Position numbers and translations under genes: made by a program | The notes under the pieces: model-generated | The model's input: the letters and a program-made list of their open reading frames with translations, nothing else | What the model was told of the DNA's origin: nothing | Database searches by the model: none | Assembly (NCBI GenBank): GCA_029260575.1 | Contig: JAJDDB010000020.1 | Location: forward strand, 24,189 to 88,188 | DNA from: Phycisphaerales bacterium | GTDB lineage: Bacteria; Planctomycetota; Phycisphaerae; Phycisphaerales; SM1A02 | Direction: 5' to 3' | DNA length: 64,000 bases | In this document: one piece after another, positions 57,404 through 64,000 of the stretch | Layout: every line of letters begins with the position of its first letter | Numbering within the stretch: position 1 is the first letter of the stretch

Positions 57404-58306
57404 TCACAGAATCGACTCTGCTTCGCGCTCGACCACTGCGGTGAATAATTCCGACAACTTGCCGGTCATCGGCCCCATCGATCCGCTGCCGATCATTCTG
57501 CCATCAACCTGCAGCACCGGCGCAAGCTCCCCCATCGTGCCCGTGCAGAACATCTCAGGTGCCCGATAGACCTCCGCCAGGCCGATGTCACGCACAGCAT
57601 TTGGAATGTCGTTTTCTTTGCACACATCCAGAACCACCTGCCGGGTAATCCCCTCCGGGCAAGCCGCAACAGTCGGCGTATGCACGACCCCCGATTCATC
57701 AACGATGAATACATGCGTCGCATTCGTCTCCGCAATGAATCCACGCAGGTCAAGCATCAGCGCATCATCAGCACCCGATGCGTTGGCTTCGAGCTTCGCA
57801 AGAATTGATGTCAACTGGTTGCACGAATGAATGCGCTGATCCAGCACATCGCTGGGCGGCCGACGATGCGCCGCGGCAATCAACGTCACACCCGCCTTGT
57901 CATACACCGGCGGCTTGTGCTCGGCCAGCACGAACAGCGAACACCCTGCATTGTTGATCCGCGGGTCCAGGCCGCTCGTATATTTCACACCACGAGATAG
58001 CGTCAACCGAATATGCACGTTGTCGCGCATGTCATTGGCCGCCAGCGTCGCTCGAATCTGCTCGATGATGTGCTCGCGCGATGGAATGCCCTGATACGCA
58101 AGCGCCGCAGCGGAATGAAACAACCGATCGATGTGTGCGCTGAGACGAAAGATCCTGCCCTCATACAACCGCAATCCTTCCCATACACCATCGCCATTTT
58201 GCACAGTTGAATCGAATGGGCTTACCCCGGCTTCGTCGCGATGCACCAACTCGCCGTTGATGTTGACGATGAGATTTCGATTCGCTTCATAAAACTGCTG
58301 CAGCAT
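57404..58306 (-). CDS. Class IV aminotransferase homologue lacking the PLP lysine
   Basis: The 300-residue protein has the branched-chain/D-amino-acid aminotransferase fold: VSPFDSTVQNGDGVWEGLRL, IRLTLSRGVKYTSGLD, DDALMLDLRGFIAETNATHV, CPEGITRQVVLDVC and MFCTGTMGELAPVLQVDGR. At the Schiff-base position, where the family has I-K-S-x-N, this protein has QRIHSCNQLTSILAK, so histidine replaces lysine. Ordinary transamination is then doubtful. The sulfotransferase-like gene 30 bases upstream is likely co-transcribed. I therefore do not assign ilvE. Length is normal for the family. Confidence 0.78.
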   Translation of the reverse strand: MLQQFYEANRNLIVNINGELVHRDEAGVSPFDSTVQNGDGVWEGLRLYEGRIFRLSAHIDRLFHSAAALAYQGIPSREHIIEQIRATLAANDMRDNVHIRLTLSRGVKYTSGLDPRINNAGCSLFVLAEHKPPVYDKAGVTLIAAAHRRPPSDVLDQRIHSCNQLTSILAKLEANASGADDALMLDLRGFIAETNATHVFIVDESGVVHTPTVAACPEGITRQVVLDVCKENDIPNAVRDIGLAEVYRAPEMFCTGTMGELAPVLQVDGRMIGSGSMGPMTGKLSELFTAVVEREAESIL

Positions 58307-58336
58307 GAATACTTTCCCTGCGGCCGCACCAGTAGA

Positions 58337-59080
58337 TCATCCAACTGAATGAGCCGGATGAATGCGACGATCCGCAAGTTGATCGTACAGCAATTGGCAT
58401 TCATCGAGCACCGGCTGAAGGTGATCCGGGACGTTGTCCTCGCTCGGACGATACGGTTGGAAACCCGTGCTCTGCCAGACATTGGCATACCAATGCGATG
58501 CCCATGAGCCGTCGGTATCGCGCCGGCCCGGCTCCCAATGCAGCATCACATCGGTGTACGGCACATCCAACTGTTTGCACAACAACTCCAGCATCGTCGC
58601 TGGATCGCGCAGGACATCAGTGGAATCAACAATCGGCGGCGGCGCACCCTGCTCCGAAAGCAACTCATACAACACGACCTGCTGCGGCAGGCCGGTCTGA
58701 TCTGCTGAAAGATTCGGCAGGACTTTCGACAACGATGCCAGCATGGACCTTGGATCGCGAATAAGCAGACAGTTGCGGAGCGACCCAAGCCACTGCTGAT
58801 CCATCCCCGGCAGCAGATGATGGGCCATGTGTTTCTGATACCAGATCGGTTTGTCGTTCGGCACAGGCCCGCACAAATACTCAACGACACGCCGCCAGTC
58901 TGTTTCACCAGCTGCAATCACGTCCGCACTGCCGGGATGGTCGATCCCGGTTGCGTGCAGATAGTGCGCATAAAGCGGTTCATCGCTGACGAACGTGTCC
59001 GGCCGAGCACCCCACGAGCGCAGCAGCGCGGTGGAAATATTCCGCGGCCCGGACCACATGGCTATGCGAATCGGTGTCAT
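58337..59080 (-). CDS. Sulfotransferase-like P-loop protein
   Basis: The 247-residue protein starts with MTPIRIAMWSGPRNISTALL, a PAPS-loop-like motif, and has the second nucleotide-binding motif NCLLIRDPRSMLASLSKVLP (about residue 105). IWYQKHMAHHLLPGMD and LHWEPGRRDTDGSWASHWY are further conserved-looking segments. It probably belongs to the sulfotransferase-like family often found beside or fused to class IV aminotransferases, and that is its neighbour here. The true reaction is unknown. First gene of a two-gene unit; tRNA-Leu lies just upstream. Confidence 0.75.
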   Translation of the reverse strand: MTPIRIAMWSGPRNISTALLRSWGARPDTFVSDEPLYAHYLHATGIDHPGSADVIAAGETDWRRVVEYLCGPVPNDKPIWYQKHMAHHLLPGMDQQWLGSLRNCLLIRDPRSMLASLSKVLPNLSADQTGLPQQVVLYELLSEQGAPPPIVDSTDVLRDPATMLELLCKQLDVPYTDVMLHWEPGRRDTDGSWASHWYANVWQSTGFQPYRPSEDNVPDHLQPVLDECQLLYDQLADRRIHPAHSVG

Positions 59081-59111
59081 GATGAATCGAGAGTGAACTG
59101 CCGTACGAAAG

Positions 59112-59197
59112 TGGGCCCGGTGGGACTCGAACCCACACGAGGGTTACCCCTCAGCGGATTTTAAGTCCGCTGCGTCTGCCAATTCCGCCACAGGCCC
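59112..59197 (-). tRNA. tRNA-Leu (UAA)
   Basis: The minus strand folds as an 86-base class II tRNA. Acceptor GGGCCTG pairs with CGGGCCC (one GU), the discriminator is A, and the D arm starts GGCGGAATTGGCAGACGC. The anticodon arm GCGGACTTAAAATCCGC carries TAA, the variable arm is long (TGAGGGGTAACCCTCG), and the T arm GTGGGTTCGAGTCCCAC is perfect. The CCA end is not encoded. Confidence 0.97.
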
Positions 59198-59399
59198 TGT
59201 GGTCGTTGCATTGTAGCAATCGCTGTTTGCGGGCGATGATTGCGGGTTCTTAGACATTGAGGCGGACACCGGCTGCGCACCGCCGTGTATTGAATTAAGT
59301 TGCTCAGCGCGCTGTTGCGACAAGCAATCCGCCGAGCGCGCAGATACATCATCGGCGCCGTGTGACGGATCAGGTTTCATGCGGATCGCACTGTCGTTT

Positions 59400-60806
59400 T
59401 CACAAGCCCCATGCCCGCAGGACCGCTAACAGATCGAATACGTCCACGATGTTGTTTTCGTCAACATCAGCAGCTTTATTGGCTGTCGACCACCGTTCAA
59501 GCACTTCGACCACATCCGCGCTGTCGATGACGCCGTCAACAGTTACATCTTCCCGAGGCGTCGGTGCGATTGCTGCAATGTTGACAATCGGCGTGGCGTG
59601 CGGCTTGAACAGCTCCATCTGCACATCAACCGGTCGTGGCGGCCGAGGTGATCTGAAACGAAAGTTGTACATCGTCCCCCACCTTAGCGCGTTTGCATTG
59701 CTGTTGATCTCGAATACTTCGCCAAACCAACGCAGCACATCGTCCTGATACTGCTGCGTCCAGTCCGTGTTGTCGAAAGGCTCACCGGAGTGGTACCGCA
59801 CATCGTGAAACTCGATACTCGAAAGTCCTGTACTTGCAGCAGCAGGCACCGCGAAACTCCGAGCAGCGCGATCGGAGTTGTAATTCAAGAGTGCATACTC
59901 GTAGTCATACAAGTTGTCCATCGCCAGCGTGGCGCGAAACCCGAAATAGAATCGCCCATCATTGGGTATGTCCACAACAACGATCTGCACACCCGGGTCC
60001 GCATCCTGCCAGGCATATATCGCAGGCAATTCCGCAACAGTATCTGCGAGATACCCTTCGATTCCCTGCTGATCCATATTCACTTCACGATACGCGCTGT
60101 TATTGAGATCATTTCCCCATATCGATTCATCTGCTGCGATGTATTGGGCTGCGACGAAATACCTGTCTTCCTGAGCTCGAGGAGTCCCGCCGGGATCAGG
60201 CGGCTCCGGGAGATCAAGCACACGTACCTGCAGACGTCGCGCGGTAATGCCGGTCCATTCCGGGTTTGATGGCGGGTACGGAAAGCTGCCGTTGGAAGGA
60301 TTGACCTCGTATTTCGGTCCGGCTGCGATCTGCGTTCCGTTGAGTGATGACGAATACGGATCAGAACATCCAACCGCAAGCGATGTGCATGTGCCGTTGC
60401 CGACACATCCCGTGCAGAAGTCGTCGCCATCCACAGCGCAAAAACCATGTTTGAGCCAGCTTTGCCCGATCTGCTCGAAACGTCCGTCTGTCAGGCGATA
60501 CAGATTCTGCGCAATAATCGGATGGCGACTGTCGGGAAAGTCCGGCGTGCCGATGCGCCAAGACACCGGCAACGAACCAATATTGCACGAACGCGTTCCG
60601 ATCGAAATCGCAGCGATGCCGTTCTCGACACCCCAGTTCCGCCAACCATAAATCTGTGAACAAATGATGTCCGGCCCTGTGCCGCGCGGGCCGGTGCCGC
60701 TGCGAGCAGTTTCACCGGTTTCCTCAGCCGTACCCGGGTGCGCGATGATGGCGCACAGCAACAGCGCTGCTGCCAAACCCGCACTGGCTCCAAATCGCCT
60801 GAACAT
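59400..60806 (-). CDS. Secreted protein with C-terminal dockerin-like repeats
   Basis: The 468-residue product has a signal peptide (MFRRFGASAGLAAALLLCAI). The body shows repeated cysteines (CTGCVGNGTCTSLAVGC) and IICSQIYGWRNWGVENGIAA, pointing to an extracellular structural protein. At the C-terminus, DVTVDGVIDSADVVEVLERW and ADVDENNIVDVFDLLAVLRA are two EF-hand-like dockerin repeats, common at the ends of planctomycete secreted proteins. Start 60806 is chosen because AAGGA lies eight bases upstream and a signal peptide follows; the frame extends upstream to 61004 without support. Function unknown. Confidence 0.75.
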   Translation of the reverse strand: MFRRFGASAGLAAALLLCAIIAHPGTAEETGETARSGTGPRGTGPDIICSQIYGWRNWGVENGIAAISIGTRSCNIGSLPVSWRIGTPDFPDSRHPIIAQNLYRLTDGRFEQIGQSWLKHGFCAVDGDDFCTGCVGNGTCTSLAVGCSDPYSSSLNGTQIAAGPKYEVNPSNGSFPYPPSNPEWTGITARRLQVRVLDLPEPPDPGGTPRAQEDRYFVAAQYIAADESIWGNDLNNSAYREVNMDQQGIEGYLADTVAELPAIYAWQDADPGVQIVVVDIPNDGRFYFGFRATLAMDNLYDYEYALLNYNSDRAARSFAVPAAASTGLSSIEFHDVRYHSGEPFDNTDWTQQYQDDVLRWFGEVFEINSNANALRWGTMYNFRFRSPRPPRPVDVQMELFKPHATPIVNIAAIAPTPREDVTVDGVIDSADVVEVLERWSTANKAADVDENNIVDVFDLLAVLRAWGL

Positions 60807-61062
60807 CTGATTGATCCTTCCCTGCTGCGCTGCCAGCCAGTCCTTCGACCTGAACAGCCTCTGCCATAAGCAACCTGCTGCTGCAGCCGATAATGCACCG
60901 CCCCAACCGAGAATCCCGCAAACCGTCCCACCGACGGTGTATTCGAACCAGCAAAAGGATAGGTTGCCAGACGCACCCGGTGGTGCGCAAAATCCGCTCG
61001 GCAATCAGTTTGGGAGGTGTTTGCCGCAATGTCGCCCCGGAACCGCCAACAACTGCGTGCAA
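60807..61062. other. Region between tRNA-Cys and the dockerin-like gene
   Basis: These 256 bases hold only the ribosome binding site of the downstream gene and frame extensions of it. The reading frame continuing upstream encodes a hydrophobic, cysteine-rich stretch without family features and was not annotated. No terminator seen after the tRNA. Confidence 0.35.
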
Positions 61063-61136
61063 AGGCCGAGGTGGGATTCGAACCCACGAATAACGGATTT
61101 GCAATCCGTCCCCTTAGTCCACTTGGGTACTCGGCC
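61063..61136 (-). tRNA. tRNA-Cys (GCA)
   Basis: The minus strand folds as a 74-base tRNA. Acceptor GGCCGAG pairs with CTCGGCC, and the discriminator is U, as usual for tRNA-Cys. The anticodon arm ACGGATTGCAAATCCGT carries GCA, and the T arm GTGGGTTCGAATCCCAC is perfect. CCA is not encoded. Confidence 0.97.
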
Positions 61137-61514
61137 GATCAATCAACTCCGGATTCGCACCGGATCAACCCCGCAGGATATCCCCCCAGCCGAGACCGGG
61201 CAATCAGCAGCAGCATCGAACCCCGCCCCCAAACGCAGCACAGTGGCGGATCACAAAGCCCCATCGCACCACGCAGTAAGGCGTACTTCAGCATGCCGCT
61301 CGATCAAAGATCAAGCCGAACAGCACCTGCACCATCAACAAAGTCAATTTCGACGGCGATGTCAACTGCGTGGTGATTCTTGTGAGTCAACAAACTGAGG
61401 AATCCACTACGCCGCATCGAATGGTAAAACGGCCTGCAATTCGACTGCGGATGGGCCGATAGCACGCGAGTCAATATTGGCCATGCGTTGCGTAGACAAT
61501 TCACAATCGACAAC
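61137..61514. other. Intergenic region downstream of the CsgG-like lipoprotein gene
   Basis: No gene is supported in these 378 bases; both strands give short frames only. It must contain the promoter of tRNA-Cys on the minus strand, but I could not pick a convincing -10/-35 pair. Confidence 0.35.
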
Positions 61515-62609
61515 TTACCGGCCGCCTGATTCCGCCTGGGTGACTTCCACCGCGGTGTTGGCCGACACACTGCCCTGCGTTGCGGAAGCTGCATCGTCGA
61601 CTTCCGCCACGACCGGCTTGGGATCTTTCGGCCGGCTGCGCAGCAGGCGCGTCCCGCGAATGGGTTGGTCGACAGATGCACGTCCGATCAGCCACGCAGT
61701 TGCTTCATCACTGTCAACGTCCGTCACCTTGGCGACAAGCGGTTGATTGGTATCAACATCGCGCAGGGCGACATATTCACCCGTCGTGGGATGCAGCGCG
61801 CACACGAAATACTGCTGGCCGACGATCAGACCCATATTGCGGCCGGCGTTGAGTTCAACTTTGCGCGAATCAATTCTGCGGACGATCATCGGCTGACCCT
61901 GCAAAAGCGGCACAGCTTTGTGAATGCGCTCGGCTGCTTTCTCCACTGCTTCGCGCGTTGCTTCACCAAGCGGGGTGTTCCAGAACACGTAGGACCCGAA
62001 AGCGATGTTCTGGTATTGATCGCGGCTTTTCATGTCATCGCTGACGCCGTCGGTACCGGTGACGTGATCATCAAGCACGACTGCGCCGCTGGCGATGTCG
62101 ACAACTGTCAGCCGGATGGCGACGATGGCTTCGCGCTTCTCGCCGAAGATGCTGCGCTGCCGCGCGGATTTGGGCAGATCGGATGAATGATGGAAGTCTG
62201 TCACCTCGCCGATGACGACGTAATCAACATCGGGATAGCTGTTGCGGAATTTCTCCAGCCGGCGCCAGCGGTCGCCCGCAGCACGAACCAGCGTCTGCTC
62301 GATGTCGCTGCCCAATCGTCGATCGCTGCGCACTGCGTAGCGTTTGTTGTTACGAAGCTCGCGAACGATTGATTCGGTGACTCCCGAGCCGATATCGCGC
62401 CAGCGGACCGATGCAGTCTGCGGATTCTCCAGCAGGCCGAGCACGACGACTGTGCGTTCACCCTCGACAGACTGGCTCTGCAGCCGCACGGACGATGCCG
62501 GCGGGTCGTCGTAGCCGAATGGATCGATTGACGAGCAGCCGCCTGCAGCGCCAAGGGCCAGAATCGCCGAAAGCGTCAGCACGAACAGTTTGCGCAAGTC
62601 CAGTGTCAT
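61515..62609 (-). CDS. CsgG-like lipoprotein
   Basis: The 364-residue product starts with a lipoprotein signal (LFVLTLSAILALGAAGGCSS), acylated cysteine at about residue 25. The following domain resembles CsgG/curli-assembly-type lipoproteins: TVVVLGLLENPQTASVRWRD, VTESIVRELRNNKRYAVRSD, YVVIGEVTDFHHSSDLPKS and IRLTVVDIASGAVVLDDHVT. EATREAVEKAAERIHKAVP is the typical late helix. The C-terminal part (about 240-330) has an extra beta domain (RRIDSRKVELNAGRNMGLIV). It probably faces the periplasm at the outer membrane; export-pore function is not proved. Confidence 0.7.
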   Translation of the reverse strand: MTLDLRKLFVLTLSAILALGAAGGCSSIDPFGYDDPPASSVRLQSQSVEGERTVVVLGLLENPQTASVRWRDIGSGVTESIVRELRNNKRYAVRSDRRLGSDIEQTLVRAAGDRWRRLEKFRNSYPDVDYVVIGEVTDFHHSSDLPKSARQRSIFGEKREAIVAIRLTVVDIASGAVVLDDHVTGTDGVSDDMKSRDQYQNIAFGSYVFWNTPLGEATREAVEKAAERIHKAVPLLQGQPMIVRRIDSRKVELNAGRNMGLIVGQQYFVCALHPTTGEYVALRDVDTNQPLVAKVTDVDSDEATAWLIGRASVDQPIRGTRLLRSRPKDPKPVVAEVDDAASATQGSVSANTAVEVTQAESGGR

Positions 62610-62732
62610 TGCACCTATGAGATCGACCTTCGAGCATCAGCCGCTTGAAACTCCACCCATTTACGGCACGATGACGATCATCGAGACGAGAGCGGTCGTG
62701 CTAGACTGGACCGACGAATGACGAGGCTGCTG

Positions 62733-63665
62733 ATGAAACGACGATGTGTTCGCTGTCTGATGACTCCTGCTGCAATGGTGCTGATTGCGTGTCTTGGCGA
62801 TGCAGCACAGCTGGCAGGTGCGCAAACGGAGACGCCTGGCGCGGAACATGCCCCCGTGGCGCATTCCATGGCAGAACTGCGGCCGGGCAGAGTTGTGCTG
62901 CTGCGCGAGGGAAGTGTGCTGACGCAGACGACCGGCGTGCTGCGCCGTAATGCCGATGGACAGTGGGTGTTCGTCATCACAATGCCCGATGTCCAGAAGC
63001 AGCAAATCGAGCTGATCCTGCTGCCGAATTCCACACTCGAAGAAATGCAGCGCATCGCAGAGTCGATTGAAGACCGCGAACTCGCATTTGAGACGACCGG
63101 CGAGGTGTTCGTCTACCAAAACCGCAATTATCTGCTGCCTACGCATGCACCGCATTTGATTGAAACCCGAAACGTCGTCGAACCCGAACCAGCCCAATCG
63201 CAGCCTGCTGATGAGGCAACAACACCTGATGATGAAGCGGATGTTGCGGAAGAAGACGATTCGATCGAATCGATCATGCAGCGGCTGGAAGAGCGATCCG
63301 GCCCGATCGCGCGCAGTAGTGCAGACGATAGACCTGCAACATCGCAGCCGATCGGGCAGATGGCTGCAGCGAATAACAGCACGCTGCGTGAGGGAATGAC
63401 GCTTGTGGATCGTCGTGGTCATATTACACGCGGGTCGCAGGGCGCGTGGATGTTCGTGTTTGATGCGGATGCGGAAGGGTTGGCGGATCCGCCGGTGCGG
63501 ATTTTGCCGTGCATGATGCTGGAGCGCATGCAGGAGTATGCACGGCTGCGCAGCAACATCGCGCCGATGTTGCTCAGCGGGCGGGTGTTTGAATATCAGG
63601 GGCGGCGGTATGTGCTGCCGACCCTGTATCGGATTCCGCGCACGCGCACGCCGATGACGCCGTAA
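62733..63665 (+). CDS. Secreted hypothetical protein with two related domains
   Basis: The 310-residue product has a signal peptide (CLMTPAAMVLIACLGDAAQL) and two copies of a beta-rich unit. The first reads LREGSVLTQTTGVLRRNADG, QWVFVITMP, LLPNSTLEEMQRIAESIEDR and FETTGEVFVYQNRNYLLPTH. The second reads LREGMTLVDRRGHITRGSQG, AWMFVFD, ILPCMMLERMQEYARLRSN and LLSGRVFEYQGRRYVLPTLY. An acidic linker (about 160-195) joins them. The internal duplication is clear; function unknown. ATG 62733, with GAGG six bases upstream, is preferred to ATG 62718. Divergent from the CsgG-like gene. Confidence 0.65.
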   Translation: MKRRCVRCLMTPAAMVLIACLGDAAQLAGAQTETPGAEHAPVAHSMAELRPGRVVLLREGSVLTQTTGVLRRNADGQWVFVITMPDVQKQQIELILLPNSTLEEMQRIAESIEDRELAFETTGEVFVYQNRNYLLPTHAPHLIETRNVVEPEPAQSQPADEATTPDDEADVAEEDDSIESIMQRLEERSGPIARSSADDRPATSQPIGQMAAANNSTLREGMTLVDRRGHITRGSQGAWMFVFDADAEGLADPPVRILPCMMLERMQEYARLRSNIAPMLLSGRVFEYQGRRYVLPTLYRIPRTRTPMTP

Positions 63666-64000
63666 GCGCGACAAGTCGCAGCGCTTCACTTGACAATTTT
63701 GTATGCCCGGATGCAACGCGTTTGTGCGCGCCTGTTGCAACGAAAAAACACAGCGCTGCGGCGCGCGCACGTCTCTCAGCAGGCGCTTTTTCAGAGGGTC
63801 AACCCCGCTGGCGCGTTGCAATCGATGCATGCAACATCGCAGCGCGCGCCACATGCAATATTTTGCGCTCTTGCAGTGAGAATCCGAGACAAACCGAAGA
63901 CTTCTGCTGTGGAAACGTTCTGCGCACAACCACAATCGAGAACAATCTGCTGTTGAAAAACGACAATCCGCGCGGCCGTTTTGGACGTTGCGCGCGCCAG
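63666..64000. other. Gene-free right end of the window
   Basis: This stretch is rich in GCGC and contains several TTGCAAC/TTGCAA words (near 63735, 63815 and 63830), including an imperfect palindrome around 63812-63855. An 88-residue frame at 63690 has no features of a real protein. It may be the control region of a gene beyond the window. Confidence 0.35.

Noticed and set aside
57404..58306. Assignment as ilvE
   Set aside because: The fold fits, but the Schiff-base lysine is replaced by histidine, so naming it a branched-chain aminotransferase would overstate the evidence.
62661..63935. Long minus-strand frame opposite the secreted protein gene
   Set aside because: It is cysteine-, histidine- and arginine-rich, with no domain, and is the antisense shadow of the gene at 62733.
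63690..63956. 88-codon frame at the right end
   Set aside because: No ribosome binding site, odd composition and no recognisable domain.

Overview
The window looks like a chromosomal segment of a planctomycete, most likely of the class Phycisphaerae. It is a motile diderm with about 55-60% GC. The hints are zinc-ribbon membrane proteins with a CPNCGYDLRGL-type motif, a PEP-CTERM-like C-terminus, a dockerin-like secreted protein, REP elements with the core CTCACGGGCGCGGCTCGT, and P/L-ring flagellar genes without lipoprotein features. The taxonomic call is an inference from gene style, because no rRNA is present.

Layout. 1-560 holds the start of a XerC/XerD-type recombinase (minus). 1033-4811 is a flagellar rod/ring operon (small ORF, flgF, flgG, flgA, flgH) behind a good sigma-54 promoter match. 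4948-7908 holds trpS and a CPBP protease (minus), then divergent trpC. 8037-16290 is a plus-strand housekeeping and hypothetical stretch: FG-GAP-like protein, GT2, two zinc-ribbon membrane proteins, enoyl-CoA hydratase, acyl-CoA dehydrogenase, leucine dehydrogenase. 16291-21950 is an accessory island: a BglII-like endonuclease with an MT-A70 methyltransferase, a 21-bp tandem array, a hypothetical gene, a GNAT gene interrupted by REP sequence, a PEP-CTERM-like gene and a duplicated GNAT tail. 22202-25771 encodes a Gram-positive-type 2-oxoacid dehydrogenase (E1 alpha, E1 beta, E2).

25871-33422 encodes nucleotide-sugar enzymes that together fit the UDP-2,3-diacetamido-2,3-dideoxy-glucuronate pathway: a WbpA-like dehydrogenase on plus, and WbpB, WbpE and WbpD homologues on minus. 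Glycosyltransferases lie between them. 33574-37339 is a second accessory patch: a methyltransferase, a paralogue of the 18340 protein again preceded by a 21-bp array, an orphan degenerate HepT-like protein, paired direct repeats and a RAYT/Y1 transposase. 37387-57310 is a large, almost wholly minus-strand envelope-polysaccharide locus. It contains deacetylase-like proteins, SGNH and GSCFA esterase-like proteins, sulfotransferases, methyltransferases, glycosyltransferases, a flippase-like protein and a degenerate ABC protein. Several are unusual fusions. 57404-64000 holds a class IV aminotransferase homologue without the catalytic lysine, a sulfotransferase-like partner, tRNA-Leu(UAA), a dockerin-like protein, tRNA-Cys(GCA), a CsgG-like lipoprotein and a secreted hypothetical protein.

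How it fits together: the middle third supplies activated sugars, transfers them, and decorates the glycan with sulfate, methyl, acyl and deacetyl modifications. The strongest undescribed signals are (1) two 21-bp-period arrays, each about 100 bp upstream of one of two related hypothetical genes; (2) a RAYT/REP system with an in-gene REP pair and a second short repeated motif, ACCCCCGGAAG; and (3) modification-enzyme fusions plus a catalytically dead ABC protein in the polysaccharide locus.
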